Assembly: GCF_003710935.1 (NCBI RefSeq)
Contig: NZ_RHHS01000037.1
Location: 1 to 64,000 of the forward strand
Source: Brevibacillus gelatini
Lineage (GTDB): Bacteria > Bacillota > Bacilli > Brevibacillales > Brevibacillaceae
DNA length: 64,000 nt
Direction of reading: 5' to 3'
Position numbers and translations under genes: made by a program. Shown in pieces: positions 14,789 to 24,479 of the stretch (position 1 is its first letter; each line of letters starts with the position of its first letter). A model generated the notes under the pieces. It did no database searches. It was given only the letters and a program-made list of their open reading frames with translations, and had not been told where the DNA came from.

Positions 14789-15799
14789 ATGCTCAAGCTG
14801 AAGCCTTTCTTGGCCCTGTACACCGCTTTGGTTGTCGGGTTGCTTCTGCTCATTACCAGCCAATTCATCACCAGTATGAAACATTTGGAAACCGTCATGA
14901 ATAGACGCGGACCTTCTTCTGAAATATTGCGTGTTGCCCTGCTGCTGGAAGGTCCTACGTACGATCAGGGCTGGAACAGCAGCGCGCTGGAGAGCATCAC
15001 GGAAATGCAAAAAAGATTCGGCTTTACCCTGGAAATTGCGAACAATCTAAAGCCGGAGCAAATTATGAACGTGGCGCAAAAATACGCGGAAAATGACTAC
15101 GACCTCATTTTGGGGCATGGGAGCATTTTTTCCGAACCGTTTACCCGCGTGGCGCTGCAATATCCGCATACACGCTTTGTTTCCTTCAACGGAGAAGCGC
15201 CGCATCCCAACCAGACGACGATTCGCTACGACATGAAGCCCGCCGGCCAGCTCGTCGGCATGCTCGCAGCGAAAATGTCCCGCACCCGCAAGGTCGGCTA
15301 TATTTTGGTGGACAAGCCGCCGGAGCTTGCCCAGGCCGAGGGCTTTCAGGAAGGGGTAAAAAAGGTTTCCCCGAAAACGAAGGTTTTCATTGGTAAGGTG
15401 TCAGATTTTAATGACATTGAAAATGCGGTGAAAAAAACACGCGAGATGATCGCCAGCGGCGTCGATGTCATCTACACAACCGGCGACAGCTTCAATCTTG
15501 CCGTCATTACCGAGGCACAGCGGTCCAAGGTGTACACCATCGGTTATATCGCGGACCAACGCTACATTGCACCCGACTACGTTCTCGCCTCGCTGGTACA
15601 GGACGTCCGCCAGTGCTACCGGACGATTTTCGAGCAGTACATGGCAGGTCAGCTTCCGAGCGGCAAAGTCTTGTACGGTCTGGCCGAAGGTGTGAACCAT
15701 TTCAGCCCGTTCGGCCCGATGGTGCCCCCGGAAGTTCGTGAAGATATTGAACGGGAAATGCAGCGTCTCACTTCTTCCCGTGGTTCATTTGGAGGTTAA
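14789..15799 (+). CDS. BMP-family (Med-like) membrane-anchored substrate-binding protein
   Basis: This 336-aa protein has an uncleaved N-terminal helix (residues about 7-27) and no lipobox. A BMP-type periplasmic-binding domain begins at RVALLLEGPTYDQGWNSSAL. Typical features follow: YDLILGHGSIFSEPF, RFVSFNGEAPHPN, GQLVGMLAAKMSRTRKVGYI and TTGDSFNLAVI. BMP proteins bind nucleosides, and B. subtilis Med is an anchored member linked to competence. There is no ABC permease or ATPase nearby. Instead a histidine kinase gene starts 5 bp downstream, so sensing rather than transport is likely. The ATG follows TTGGAGGAG. Confidence 0.8.
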   Translation: MLKLKPFLALYTALVVGLLLLITSQFITSMKHLETVMNRRGPSSEILRVALLLEGPTYDQGWNSSALESITEMQKRFGFTLEIANNLKPEQIMNVAQKYAENDYDLILGHGSIFSEPFTRVALQYPHTRFVSFNGEAPHPNQTTIRYDMKPAGQLVGMLAAKMSRTRKVGYILVDKPPELAQAEGFQEGVKKVSPKTKVFIGKVSDFNDIENAVKKTREMIASGVDVIYTTGDSFNLAVITEAQRSKVYTIGYIADQRYIAPDYVLASLVQDVRQCYRTIFEQYMAGQLPSGKVLYGLAEGVNHFSPFGPMVPPEVREDIEREMQRLTSSRGSFGG

Positions 15800-15804
15800 T
15801 TTGC

Positions 15805-17628
15805 ATGTCCCTGTTCAGAAATCTTGGATTCCAGAAAAAAATCATGCTCAGCTATCTCGTCATGATGCTTTTGATCGGATGTGTCACCAGCCTGTTCAGC
15901 TACCAGATGACAAAAGTAACCTCCGACGAAGTACACCTGACGCAAGACGTCTTGCCGCAAACAAGCGCTCTGCTGGACGTCAAAAATCAAATCTACACCA
16001 AGACCTACGCCCTGAACATGTACACCTTGACCCGCGACGAATCCTATCTCGATCAGTACTACACGAATCTGATAGACACCGCCAAGTTTGATTCGCTGAC
16101 AAAAACAGAAGAAAACAGCGGCCTGTTCACCATCGTCGAATCGATTTCCAAGCTGGATTTTCTCTTTTTGAACAAAATCAATCCGCTGCTCAAGGCAAAC
16201 AACGTGCCGGCTGTCAGCTACGTGCTCAGCCAAGAGGTCCAGCCCTTGATCGATCAGCTGGAGCGGGATTTGTCCTTTTCGCTCAACCAGTTGGAGTACA
16301 AGACGAACAAAGAGTTTCAGCACACAAACGAAAGCATTCGCGTTTCGCTCATTCTCACCTACACGGTTTCAGTCGCAGCGATTTTGTTCGGCTTTTTCTG
16401 CACGTTCTACTTCCGCAACGAACTGCTTCGCCCCATCGAGTCGTTGATGCGGCAGGCTCGCGAAGTGTCCAAAGGGACGTTCGGGCAGCAAATTGTGTAC
16501 ACGCACCAGGATGAATTCCGCGAGCTCGCCCAGGAATTCAACAAGATGTCGAGCAACATTGCCGATTTGTTTGCCCAGGACGCGATGCAACGGCAAATTT
16601 TAACGGAAGAAAAAAATATTCGGGAGCAAATCCTCAACTCGCTGCCCGTCGGGATCATTACCCATCCCCATGCCGGAGCTGGCATTCACGTCAACAAACT
16701 GGCAAACGATCTCGTCAAGGTCGATGAGGCAGGCTACCCGATGTGCAAGGATGCTTCTTTTGCCGCCTCAACCGACAGTCAGGACTCCCCCTGGTTCGTC
16801 AATCGCAAAATGACGCTGTACAAGAAGGATGATACGCCTTTTATCGCGCTTGTCTCGTACGTGCCGCTGCACAATCACCAGCACGATCAGGAGTCGGGCT
16901 GGATGGTCGCTTTTCTCGATATTACCGAACAGGAGCAGATTCAAGAATACTTGAACCAGTCGGAAAAACTCGCCATGGTCGGACAGTTGGCAGCCGGAGC
17001 CGCCCATGAAATCCGCAATCCGCTGACCGTCATCTACGGCTTTATCCAACTGCTGGAACAGCGCCTGTCCGATCAGGAACGGGATCGCTACTATCTCCCG
17101 CTTATCTTGGAGGAAATCGAGCGCGTCAACCGGATCGTCACCGAACTGTTGATGCTCTCCAAGCCGTCCAAGCCGGACTATCGCGAGGTCAATCTCGCGG
17201 GCGTCATCCACTCGATTCTCCCGTTGATGAATGCCGAAGCGATGCTGCACGGCATCGAGATCGTGGATCGCTGTGCGCCCCATATTCGCCTGCATGCCGA
17301 TGTCGAGCAGCTCAAGCAAATTTTGCTGAACCTGATGAAAAACAGTATCGAGGCCATGAAAGAAGGCGGCCTTCTTGTCATCGAAAGCCACCTGGACGAA
17401 AAAGCGGTACATATAAAAGTGAAAGATACGGGAGAAGGGATTCCTCCAGAGTATCTCGTGCGGATTTTCGAGCCGTTCTTCTCCCTGAAAGAAGACGGAA
17501 CCGGGCTGGGCTTGCCGATCTCGCGCCGCATGGTCGAAAACCACGGCGGCGAGCTGCAAGTGAAAAGCACCCCCGGACAGGGAACGGAAATTACGATTAC
17601 GCTGCCGCTTACCCCGAAAGTCGATTAG
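15805..17628 (+). CDS. Sensor histidine kinase
   Basis: This 607-aa kinase has TM1 (residues about 13-33) and an extracytoplasmic helical domain of about 150 residues. TM2 follows (about 187-207), then a HAMP linker (RNELLRPIESLMRQAREV) and a PAS-like region with NSLPVGIITHPHAG (from about 275). HisKA has the phospho-acceptor His401 in AAGAAHEIRNPLT. HATPase follows with NLMKNSIEAM (N box), DTGEGIP (G1), FEPFF (F box) and GTGLGLPIS (G2). The output half resembles sporulation-type kinases. It shares an operon with the Med-like binding protein. The stop overlaps the convergent hydrolase stop. No cognate regulator is adjacent. Confidence 0.9.
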   Translation: MSLFRNLGFQKKIMLSYLVMMLLIGCVTSLFSYQMTKVTSDEVHLTQDVLPQTSALLDVKNQIYTKTYALNMYTLTRDESYLDQYYTNLIDTAKFDSLTKTEENSGLFTIVESISKLDFLFLNKINPLLKANNVPAVSYVLSQEVQPLIDQLERDLSFSLNQLEYKTNKEFQHTNESIRVSLILTYTVSVAAILFGFFCTFYFRNELLRPIESLMRQAREVSKGTFGQQIVYTHQDEFRELAQEFNKMSSNIADLFAQDAMQRQILTEEKNIREQILNSLPVGIITHPHAGAGIHVNKLANDLVKVDEAGYPMCKDASFAASTDSQDSPWFVNRKMTLYKKDDTPFIALVSYVPLHNHQHDQESGWMVAFLDITEQEQIQEYLNQSEKLAMVGQLAAGAAHEIRNPLTVIYGFIQLLEQRLSDQERDRYYLPLILEEIERVNRIVTELLMLSKPSKPDYREVNLAGVIHSILPLMNAEAMLHGIEIVDRCAPHIRLHADVEQLKQILLNLMKNSIEAMKEGGLLVIESHLDEKAVHIKVKDTGEGIPPEYLVRIFEPFFSLKEDGTGLGLPISRRMVENHGGELQVKSTPGQGTEITITLPLTPKVD

Positions 17629-18458
17629 GTTAGCGCCTGGGTGGCAGCGACCCGTTCCTGGCCGCGTTCATCCAGCCAGGCAAACATTTTGCGCGTGTAC
17701 AACTCGATTTCATCTCCTACAAACAGATGGCTGGCCCCTTCCGCCAGCCATTTTTCGTGGGGGACACCGGCCTGGCGCAGCGCCTCTGCCAGTCTGTGGG
17801 CGTGCTCTACGCTCACGTTCTCATCTTCTGTCCCGTGAATAATCAGCACAGGACAGGCAATCTCTGCCGCACGATACAGCGGGGTTCGGTAGCGGTAAGC
17901 TTCCTCCTGCTTGCGCGGGTGCCCGATCAGCCTGCGCATCATCCTCCGCATGTCCACCCGCTCCTCGTACGTCAACGCCATGTCGCTGACGCCGCCCCAG
18001 ACGACCGTCGCCAGCAAGCCTTTGCACTCCATCGCCGCAAACAACGCCATGACCCCGCCCCTGGAAAAGCCATACGCGCTGATCCGCCGGGGGTCGACAA
18101 TATTCAATTGACGAAGCAGCTCATAGGCCGCGAACACATCCTGCCGATCGGCTCCGCCAAACTCGTCGCGCCCTTCTCCCCCTTCATTTCCCCGATAGTG
18201 CGGGGCGAGCACGACATAGCCAAAGGCAGCCATCTGGCTGATCCGCTCCGGCCTGACCCGGCCGATTCCTCTAATCCCGCCGCGGCAATAAAGCAAAGCC
18301 GGGAGCTTCGCTTCGTCCGCAAGAAAGCTCTCCGGCACAGCAAGTGCCGCCTTGACCAGCAAATCGTCGCTGTAGTAGCTGACCGTGTAAAGCGCAACGT
18401 TTGGCACTGCCGCCGCTTCGGGAGTTACAGCAACAAATGGCGATAAATCAACCTGCAT
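17625..18458 (-). CDS. S9-like alpha/beta hydrolase (dienelactone hydrolase/peptidase fold)
   Basis: The protein is 277 aa from MQVDLSPFV. A longer frame upstream to 18779 is not protein-like. The nucleophile elbow is GFSRGG (residues about 143-148), the acid Asp lies in LIIHGTEDENV, and the His in GASHLF, completing a triad. The oxyanion region is LLYCRGGIRG. The order matches prolyl-oligopeptidase-like hydrolases without a propeller. Substrate is unknown and no signal peptide is seen. Its 3' end overlaps the kinase stop on the other strand. Confidence 0.8.
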   Translation of the reverse strand: MQVDLSPFVAVTPEAAAVPNVALYTVSYYSDDLLVKAALAVPESFLADEAKLPALLYCRGGIRGIGRVRPERISQMAAFGYVVLAPHYRGNEGGEGRDEFGGADRQDVFAAYELLRQLNIVDPRRISAYGFSRGGVMALFAAMECKGLLATVVWGGVSDMALTYEERVDMRRMMRRLIGHPRKQEEAYRYRTPLYRAAEIACPVLIIHGTEDENVSVEHAHRLAEALRQAGVPHEKWLAEGASHLFVGDEIELYTRKMFAWLDERGQERVAATQALT

Positions 18459-18470
18459 CCTGCTCACGAT

Positions 18471-18809
18471 TCCTCTCTGTTTGCTCTTTTTGACGTATGG
18501 CTTGAGCATGGGAAAATGCTCACTGTCCACAAAATGACGCTGCCTGATGGCACGGGGCTTGGAGTCGCCAGCCTGGCAAAAGCAGACGGTCAGTTTGCCT
18601 GGTACCGAACGAACAATCCGGTTCATATCCAAAACAACAATCAAGAACCCGCCCCGGTCGCGAAAACAGTTGTTACGACACGATCGAACAAAATTTTTAC
18701 CGCCTACCTTGGCGCAACAAGCAATCCAAACCAAACCATTGCGACTGACAAAGGTGTTGCCACACCGATGATCGACCAAGAATCGGGGCTATTTTATTAT
18801 TTGGAATAA
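18471..18809 (+). pseudogene. Orphan C-terminal coding fragment
   Basis: A frame open from upstream of 18471 to a TAA at 18807-18809 reads VWLEHGKMLTVHKMTLPDG, then GQFAWYRTNNPVHIQNN and ends ESGLFYYLE. Composition is protein-like, but there is no ribosome site before any Met, and the frame runs into the 5' flank of the hydrolase on the other strand. It is probably a leftover 3' end of a lost gene. No family is recognised. Confidence 0.35.
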
Positions 18810-18851
18810 TCCCGGCTTCTTCCAGCAAGGCTTATCAAGCTTCCAAGCGTA

Positions 18852-18881
18852 AAAAAAGACGGGGGATCCCGTCTTTTTTTC
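18852..18881. terminator. Strong bidirectional terminator
   Basis: AAAAAAAGACGGG, GGAT, then CCCGTCTTTTTTTC forms a perfect stem with A and T tails, immediately after the S1-domain gene (leftward). Confidence 0.85.
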
Positions 18882-18895
18882 GTTATCACAAGGCT

Positions 18896-19309
18896 TTAAT
18901 AGCCACGTTTTGCGTTCTTTTTGTTGATCGTCGCAAGGTTCTCTTCGCTGTGCTTCAACCATTTTTTCAATTTGTCCTCGAAGGAAGCAGCGCTATCGCG
19001 TTTTGTATTTCCTCCGCGGTCGCCTCCACGATAACCACCACCACGGCGCTCTTCGCGCTCCGGACGCTCAGGCGCTGGGAGTGCGGCGCGAACCGAAAGC
19101 GAGATTTTACCTGCATCATCAATGGAGAGAACTTTTACCTTTACTTGTTCCCCCACGGTAAAGTGATCGTTGATATCCTTTACAAAACCGTTTGCTACTT
19201 GGGAAATGTGAACCAGCCCTTGCTCGGTTTCGCTGACTGCGACGAACATCCCAAACGGTTTAATCGCTGTCACCTTTCCTTCGATGATGCTTCCCACTTG
19301 TACTGCCAT
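18896..19309 (-). CDS. S1-domain RNA-binding protein (YugI / general stress protein 13-like)
   Basis: This 137-aa protein has an N-terminal S1 domain (residues 1-75: VGSIIEGKVTAIKPFGMFVA, then GLVHISQVANGFVKDIND and GKISLSVRA). A basic Arg/Gly-rich linker (RPEREERRGGGYRGGDRGG) and a C-terminal helix (FEDKLKKWLKHSEENLATI) follow. This layout matches YugI/CvfD, ribosome-associated S1 proteins of Bacillota. ATG follows AAGGAG. It is a single gene with a strong terminator. Confidence 0.88.
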   Translation of the reverse strand: MAVQVGSIIEGKVTAIKPFGMFVAVSETEQGLVHISQVANGFVKDINDHFTVGEQVKVKVLSIDDAGKISLSVRAALPAPERPEREERRGGGYRGGDRGGNTKRDSAASFEDKLKKWLKHSEENLATINKKNAKRGY

Positions 19310-19438
19310 CCAGTTTGCACTCCTTTTATTATTTCAGAAAAATGGTGAGAACCTCAAACCAGAAGCCTCATTCTCCTAGTATAGCAGAGAAATTCCAATA
19401 CTGAAAAGCCTATTCTTTCTAAAAGGACGCACTACCTG

Positions 19439-20566
19439 CTATTGAAAAGACAGCTCGTAGGCGTCTGTAGCCATGACAAGCTCTTCGTTGGTAGGAATTA
19501 CCATAACTTTTACCGGAGAGAATTCGGTACTGATAAATGCCTCTCCTTTGCTTGCCCGGTTTGCTTCGCGGTCCAGGTTGACCCCGGCAAATTCCAGCCC
19601 GGTGCAAACCATTTCACGTACTTTAGCACTATTTTCTCCAACACCGGCCGTAAAAATAATCCCGTCGACTCCATTCAGTCTCGCCAAATACAGCCCGATA
19701 TGTTTATGCAGGATCGTTGTGAACAATTCCAGGGCCAGTTGGCTGCGGTAATGTCCCTCTTCCGCCTTTTCCATGACGTCGCGCAAGTCGTTGGAGACGC
19801 CGGAGACCCCCATCAGTCCGCTCTTGTTGTTCAAAATGGTAATGGCGCCCGCTGTGTCCGTCTTCTCGATCTCTTCAATGTATGGAATGATGCCAGGATC
19901 GATGTTGCCGCTGCGCGTTCCCATCGACAGTCCGGCCAGCGGAGTCATCCCCATCGACGTATCAAACGATTCTCCGTAGCGAATCGCCGTGATGCTGACA
20001 CCGCTGCCGATATGGCAGCTGATGAGTCTGAGCTGTTCTTTCGGCCGATTCAACATTTCCTCCGCCCGGCCCATCACATAGCGGTGGGACGTGCCGTGGA
20101 AGCCGTACTTGCGGATGCCGTAATGCTCGTAATACTCGTACGGCAGCGCGTACAAATAGGAGGACGGCGGCATCGTTTGGTGAAACGCGGTGTCAAAAAC
20201 AGCCACGTGCTTCAATTCAGGATAAATGCTCTGCGCGATTTCAATCCCTTTCAGGTTGATCGGGTTGTGCAGCGGTGCGAAACGGGACAGGCTGCGAATC
20301 TCCGCTTTTACCTGATCGTCGATGATGACGGAATGTTTAAATGCTTCGCCACCGTGAACAACCCGGTGGGAGATAATATCAATGCGATACTGCTTCAATG
20401 TTTCAAACACGCCGCGAATGGTATCCTCGTATTCGTCGCGTTGAATTTGCTGCAAGTAATCTTGGGCAAGCAACGTTTTGCCCGGCATTTCATACAGTTT
20501 GTACTTCACCGAGGAACTGCCGCAGTTCAGTACAAGTACATTCTTTTTCTCTGACACGAATCTCAT
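19439..20566 (-). CDS. ackA: Acetate kinase family protein
   Basis: This 375-aa protein makes ATP and acetate from acetyl phosphate, or the reverse. Motifs are VLVLNCGSSSVKYKLYEMPG (residues 10-29, phosphate 1), HRVVHGGEAF, AVFDTAFHQTMP with the catalytic Asp, YGFHGTSHRYV with active-site His, MGTRSGNIDPG, and IIFTAGVGENSAKVRE. Length is slightly short of the usual 395-400 aa. The family also includes butyrate and propionate kinases, but motif wording favours acetate. ATG follows AGGGAGTGG. No pta is adjacent. Confidence 0.88.
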   Translation of the reverse strand: MRFVSEKKNVLVLNCGSSSVKYKLYEMPGKTLLAQDYLQQIQRDEYEDTIRGVFETLKQYRIDIISHRVVHGGEAFKHSVIIDDQVKAEIRSLSRFAPLHNPINLKGIEIAQSIYPELKHVAVFDTAFHQTMPPSSYLYALPYEYYEHYGIRKYGFHGTSHRYVMGRAEEMLNRPKEQLRLISCHIGSGVSITAIRYGESFDTSMGMTPLAGLSMGTRSGNIDPGIIPYIEEIEKTDTAGAITILNNKSGLMGVSGVSNDLRDVMEKAEEGHYRSQLALELFTTILHKHIGLYLARLNGVDGIIFTAGVGENSAKVREMVCTGLEFAGVNLDREANRASKGEAFISTEFSPVKVMVIPTNEELVMATDAYELSFQ

Positions 20567-20589
20567 CCACTCCCTAATCTCTCAATAAA

Positions 20590-20617
20590 GCAACTGCCAG
20601 GTCAGATTGGCAGTTGC
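20590..20617 (-). terminator. Hairpin between the VanZ-like gene and ackA
   Basis: GCAACTGCCA and TGGCAGTTGC pair perfectly right after the VanZ-like stop. The leftward tail is CTTTATT. Confidence 0.6.
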
Positions 20618-21160
20618 TCACTTCATTTTATACTGATATGCTCTTCGTGAATATAGATAATTGAGAAGAATTATCAACAACATCGTGACAGAACCGGACA
20701 AATCCAGCAAAACATCATTGACCATTCCTGTCCGATCCGGGGTAAAAGTCTGATGCCACTCGTCCAGGACCGCTACCAGCAGGCTGCAAAAAGCACTCCA
20801 GGGCAGGGCTACTGCAAACGAAAGGCGCTGGGAAAACACGCGATAAAAGCTGAACGCCAACAAGGCAAACACCGCAAAATGCGTTCCTTTGCGAAGGAAA
20901 AACTCGATAAAGCCCGCGGCTCCCTTGTTCTCGACGCTGATTTCGCGGCCCGCATACGGAATTGTAATCCCTTCCATCCGCTCCGTCCAGCTTTTTTCAT
21001 CCACAATCCTCGATATCGTTCCCCGCAAATCCTGCTTGTAGTATGGCTGGGAGGACGACAAAAACAGGCCCAGCAAAATGGCAGCCAACAGCAGATAATC
21101 CAGGAGTTTTTTATAGCGGCGCACGCGCGGGTTCCCTCCCATACTCCGTTCTTCTCTCAT
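20618..21160 (-). CDS. VanZ-like membrane protein
   Basis: The protein is about 180 aa. The first TM is LLLAAILLGLFLSSSQPYY. A soluble stretch follows, then FIEFFLRKGTHFAVFALLAFSFYRVF, SALLVAVLDEWHQTFTPDRTG (the VanZ-family DExHQxFxPxR motif), and a last TM. Members are widespread in Bacilli, and teicoplanin resistance is known for only a few. The start is uncertain: ATG at 21160 or 21142, with no ideal ribosome site. Confidence 0.8.
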   Translation of the reverse strand: MREERSMGGNPRVRRYKKLLDYLLLAAILLGLFLSSSQPYYKQDLRGTISRIVDEKSWTERMEGITIPYAGREISVENKGAAGFIEFFLRKGTHFAVFALLAFSFYRVFSQRLSFAVALPWSAFCSLLVAVLDEWHQTFTPDRTGMVNDVLLDLSGSVTMLLIILLNYLYSRRAYQYKMK

Positions 21161-21213
21161 CTTACCCGAGATTGCAAAAAAAGTCCTTGCCGAGCCTGTG
21201 AACAAATAAAAAA

Positions 21214-21239
21214 GACGCCAGCCGTTACGACCTGGCGTC
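21214..21239 (-). terminator. Terminator overlapping the RND pump 3' end
   Basis: GACGCCAG and CTGGCGTC form an 8-bp stem that includes the last codons of the pump gene. Read leftward it is followed by TTTTTTA. Confidence 0.75.
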
Positions 21240-24200
21240 CTCTGTACCTGTTGAAAGCGGCAAAAAGTCCTCCTGCGACAAATCCTTTTTCGGATGGACG
21301 GAGCGTTCCCGTTGTTCCTCGCGCAGTTCGCTTGCGAGTTGCTTTTGTCTGCTTTTCAATTCCCGCAGGTCCCGGCGGCGAATCCGCTCATTTTCCCGCC
21401 AGTCGCGAAGGCGACGGATGAGAAGGGCAAGCGACAAATCCGACTGGACGGCCTCGCTCCATTGGGCTGCGTGCTGCATGCCGGGCACGAGCACGAGGGT
21501 GACAAACCAGGCGAGCAACGCTCCGAACAACAAGGCGGTGGCAAAAGAGGCAAACGAACTGCTCCCCGCCATCCAGCCGCCTGTAATCGGCAGGCAGGCA
21601 ATGACAATCGCGGCACTCACGCCTGTCTTGGCAGCCCATGCGCGCTTCACGCCGGCTCGCACACCCTCCCATATGTCAGGCTGCTCGTCGCCTGCTCTTA
21701 CCATTTCGTCGAGAACAAGCAACGCCTGCGAGACGAGCACGGCAGCCGCTGCCGCGATGCCGTAGAAGCCCATGACATTCATCGGGTGATTCAGCCAGAG
21801 CAGCCCCAGCGTGACCCCTCCTGACAAGACTGGCAAAAGGAGCAGGGCGAACCAGCCGTCCCGCTTTCTTCGCCGCAAGAGCAGGCTCGCCATCAGGACG
21901 ACAGCTGCCATCGCGATCATGACGATCATCCGGCCGCTCCAGTCTTTTTTGTCGGACAGTTCCTCACTCAACTTCTCCAGTTCGTCCTCGTTGAGAATCG
22001 TATAGCCTTCCGGGACGTTGATCTTTTCTTGCATGGACAGCGGCAGGGTGTACGCGAGGCCGTCAATCCATCTCGGGTCAGCAATGGCGCTGCTGACCTT
22101 GACCATGTACATGCCGTCCTGGCGCTCATACACTTGCGGCTCCCCGCCAATGGACCAGTCGACCAGATCGGCCAGGCGAACAGGCCCTTGCGGAGTGCGG
22201 ATGAGAATCTGCTTCACCTGCTCGGGGTGATCCATCCACTTGTCCGGGAAGCGGGCGACTACGGAAACATTGCGCTCGTTTACGTAGATGCTTCCCGCCT
22301 GCTTTTCGCCCAGATAGCTTTCCAGTTGGCGCTTGATCTCTGCTTCGCTCAGACGATAGCGCGCCAGCATCTCCGCCCTCGGGCGAATATCGATCAACGC
22401 GGTTTGCGGCTTCGGCCCGATCCGTTCATCGGTGACGATTTCCCGGTCGTCTTTGTCGCGCCATCTCATTTCCTGCAGGTAGCGAAGAATTTCCTTGGCA
22501 ATCTGGTTCGTCGTTTCCTGCGAAGGCCCCTTGACCGTAAATTCCAGGCGTGTCTTCTGCTCTTCGTTGACGACCAGCGCGAACGGGTCGGTTTGCGGGA
22601 TGTCGCGCAGCTTTTTGTCCAGCTCTTTTTCCAGATCGAGTACGGAGCGGGTCCAATCCGCCTTGTCCGTCAGCTTCAAATGGATCGTCAACCGCTCGCG
22701 CGAGGCGACAGTGTACAGGTCAGCCACCTCTGCCAAGCCGCGCAGCCGTTCCTCGGCCGTCTGCGCCGCCTTGATCGCATCGTCTACGCTGCTTTCCTGA
22801 ACCATCGGCAGCGTCAGCGTCTTGCTGTGTGGCGTCACGTCGCGAAACGGCTCCACCAGCACAAACGCTTCCAGCAGCACAACAAGGACAACAGACGCTG
22901 CGAGCGTGAGGCCAAACGGCAGGTAGCCTTGCTGCACCAGCCGCTCCCAGCGGGCGACGAGCGCGCGCGTCAACCGTCCTGGTAAGCGCAGGCTGCCTTC
23001 GTCGGCTGGCGTCTCTTTTGCTTGCAGCCACGTCCCGGCCAGCACCGGAACAATCCAGCCGTACACGAGCACAAGGCTTGCCACGCCCAAAACGAGCACG
23101 GGCCAGGCATCGAACAGGACGACTTTGTCTTCTGGCTTGAGCATATCCGTCATGACGACAGTGAACCAGGCGGCTGTCATGACGACAAGCGCGAGCAGCA
23201 GCGGCTTCATCACCGCCCATGCGGTTTTCAGACTTCCCGTGAGTGAATAGGCGCCAAGCCTGTCCAGACGGGAAAAGAAAGCAGCGCCCGCAACCAGGTA
23301 AACTAGCACAAATACGAGAAGCGGCCCCAGTGTGGAAAAGGTCAGCTTCAACCCGGACAGCCACATGCCGCCCAAAACGGCCCCTGCCGCCATGAACACA
23401 GCGAGCAGCGACAGCAAGGCAGGACCTGCCCGCTTCAAGGTTACGCCGAGAAAAAGAGCGCAAAGCACCGCTGCCAAAGCAGCAAGCAAAGCCAGCTGCC
23501 CGGTCGCCGCCGAGATGGGCAGGGCGTAATCTTCAAACAGAGCCAGCTCATACTTGCCAGCCGCCTCTTCGTTCAGCTCGGCAATTTTTTGAGCCGTCTC
23601 TTTGCGGATGGAAGGGATTTGCCCCACTTCCGCAGCGTAGACCGAGATGCCCACCGCCGGAGAACCGCGATAGACACTTACCGCCTCGCCTTTGCTGCCT
23701 CTTGTGTCGCGTATATCGGCCAGCATCGAGAGCGGCACGTATCCTTTGTCGGTCGCAATCAATTGCTTGCCGAGCCCTTGTGGCCCTTCTGTTTGGCTCG
23801 TCCACGTAAAAGCGGTGCGATCTGCCGCCTTTCCGACTGTGCCGATCTCTTCCCCGACCACATCACTTTGAAGCTGATCCAGTACATCCCCCGGAGTCAA
23901 GCCGTACGCAAGCAGCATAGAAGGGCGAAACACTACCTCGATCTGCTCGCGAACAGGCTGGCCGTCCACTTCCACTCGGGCAATGCCCGGCGTCTGGATC
24001 AGTTTTTCATAGACGGTATAACGGGCAACATTGGCAAGTGTCTGCACATCGCTGCCATGGAGCAGGTAATACCCGACCAGACTGTCTCCCAGCTTCTCCT
24101 GACTGATGCTGTACTCCTTGACAGGCAGTGTCTTCACGACCTCCGCCAGCTTTTGTTCCAGACGCTTTTTGTAATCAGAGCCGAGATTTTCCGCTGTTTT

Positions 24201-24479
24201 TACGGTAATGGTGCCCGCACCGGGGCGGGAATCGGAAGAAATCATCACGGCACTGCCCATTGCGCGGACTGCTTCCTCGACTTTTCGCGTGACCGTCGCA
24301 TCGACCTGGTCTGCTGTCAGCCCTGATGCAACGAGGTTTATGCTGTACTCCGGCAATCCCCGCTCGGAAAATGTCTGCACATCCAGCCTGAACAAAGCGG
24401 CAATCGCAAGCAGGCAAAGAAGCACTGCTTTCAGACGGGCAAGGGCAGGAACGATTGTCAGAAGCGCTTTGTTATTCAT
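21225..24479 (-). CDS. RND-superfamily efflux permease (SwrC/AcrB-like)
   Basis: This 1084-aa transporter has the duplicated RND layout. TM1 is near residues 15-33, a large exported domain follows to about 310, then a TM cluster near 320-480. A second exported domain runs to about 850, and the last TM cluster (850-1020) precedes a charged tail. The N-terminus [20 protein letters not shown] is the HAE-type porter start. Such proteins in Bacilli (SwrC/YerP) export amphiphilic compounds such as lipopeptides. The ATG overlaps the adaptor stop by 8 bp. Confidence 0.88.
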   Translation of the reverse strand: MNNKALLTIVPALARLKAVLLCLLAIAALFRLDVQTFSERGLPEYSINLVASGLTADQVDATVTRKVEEAVRAMGSAVMISSDSRPGAGTITVKTAENLGSDYKKRLEQKLAEVVKTLPVKEYSISQEKLGDSLVGYYLLHGSDVQTLANVARYTVYEKLIQTPGIARVEVDGQPVREQIEVVFRPSMLLAYGLTPGDVLDQLQSDVVGEEIGTVGKAADRTAFTWTSQTEGPQGLGKQLIATDKGYVPLSMLADIRDTRGSKGEAVSVYRGSPAVGISVYAAEVGQIPSIRKETAQKIAELNEEAAGKYELALFEDYALPISAATGQLALLAALAAVLCALFLGVTLKRAGPALLSLLAVFMAAGAVLGGMWLSGLKLTFSTLGPLLVFVLVYLVAGAAFFSRLDRLGAYSLTGSLKTAWAVMKPLLLALVVMTAAWFTVVMTDMLKPEDKVVLFDAWPVLVLGVASLVLVYGWIVPVLAGTWLQAKETPADEGSLRLPGRLTRALVARWERLVQQGYLPFGLTLAASVVLVVLLEAFVLVEPFRDVTPHSKTLTLPMVQESSVDDAIKAAQTAEERLRGLAEVADLYTVASRERLTIHLKLTDKADWTRSVLDLEKELDKKLRDIPQTDPFALVVNEEQKTRLEFTVKGPSQETTNQIAKEILRYLQEMRWRDKDDREIVTDERIGPKPQTALIDIRPRAEMLARYRLSEAEIKRQLESYLGEKQAGSIYVNERNVSVVARFPDKWMDHPEQVKQILIRTPQGPVRLADLVDWSIGGEPQVYERQDGMYMVKVSSAIADPRWIDGLAYTLPLSMQEKINVPEGYTILNEDELEKLSEELSDKKDWSGRMIVMIAMAAVVLMASLLLRRRKRDGWFALLLLPVLSGGVTLGLLWLNHPMNVMGFYGIAAAAAVLVSQALLVLDEMVRAGDEQPDIWEGVRAGVKRAWAAKTGVSAAIVIACLPITGGWMAGSSSFASFATALLFGALLAWFVTLVLVPGMQHAAQWSEAVQSDLSLALLIRRLRDWRENERIRRRDLRELKSRQKQLASELREEQRERSVHPKKDLSQEDFLPLSTGTEDARS

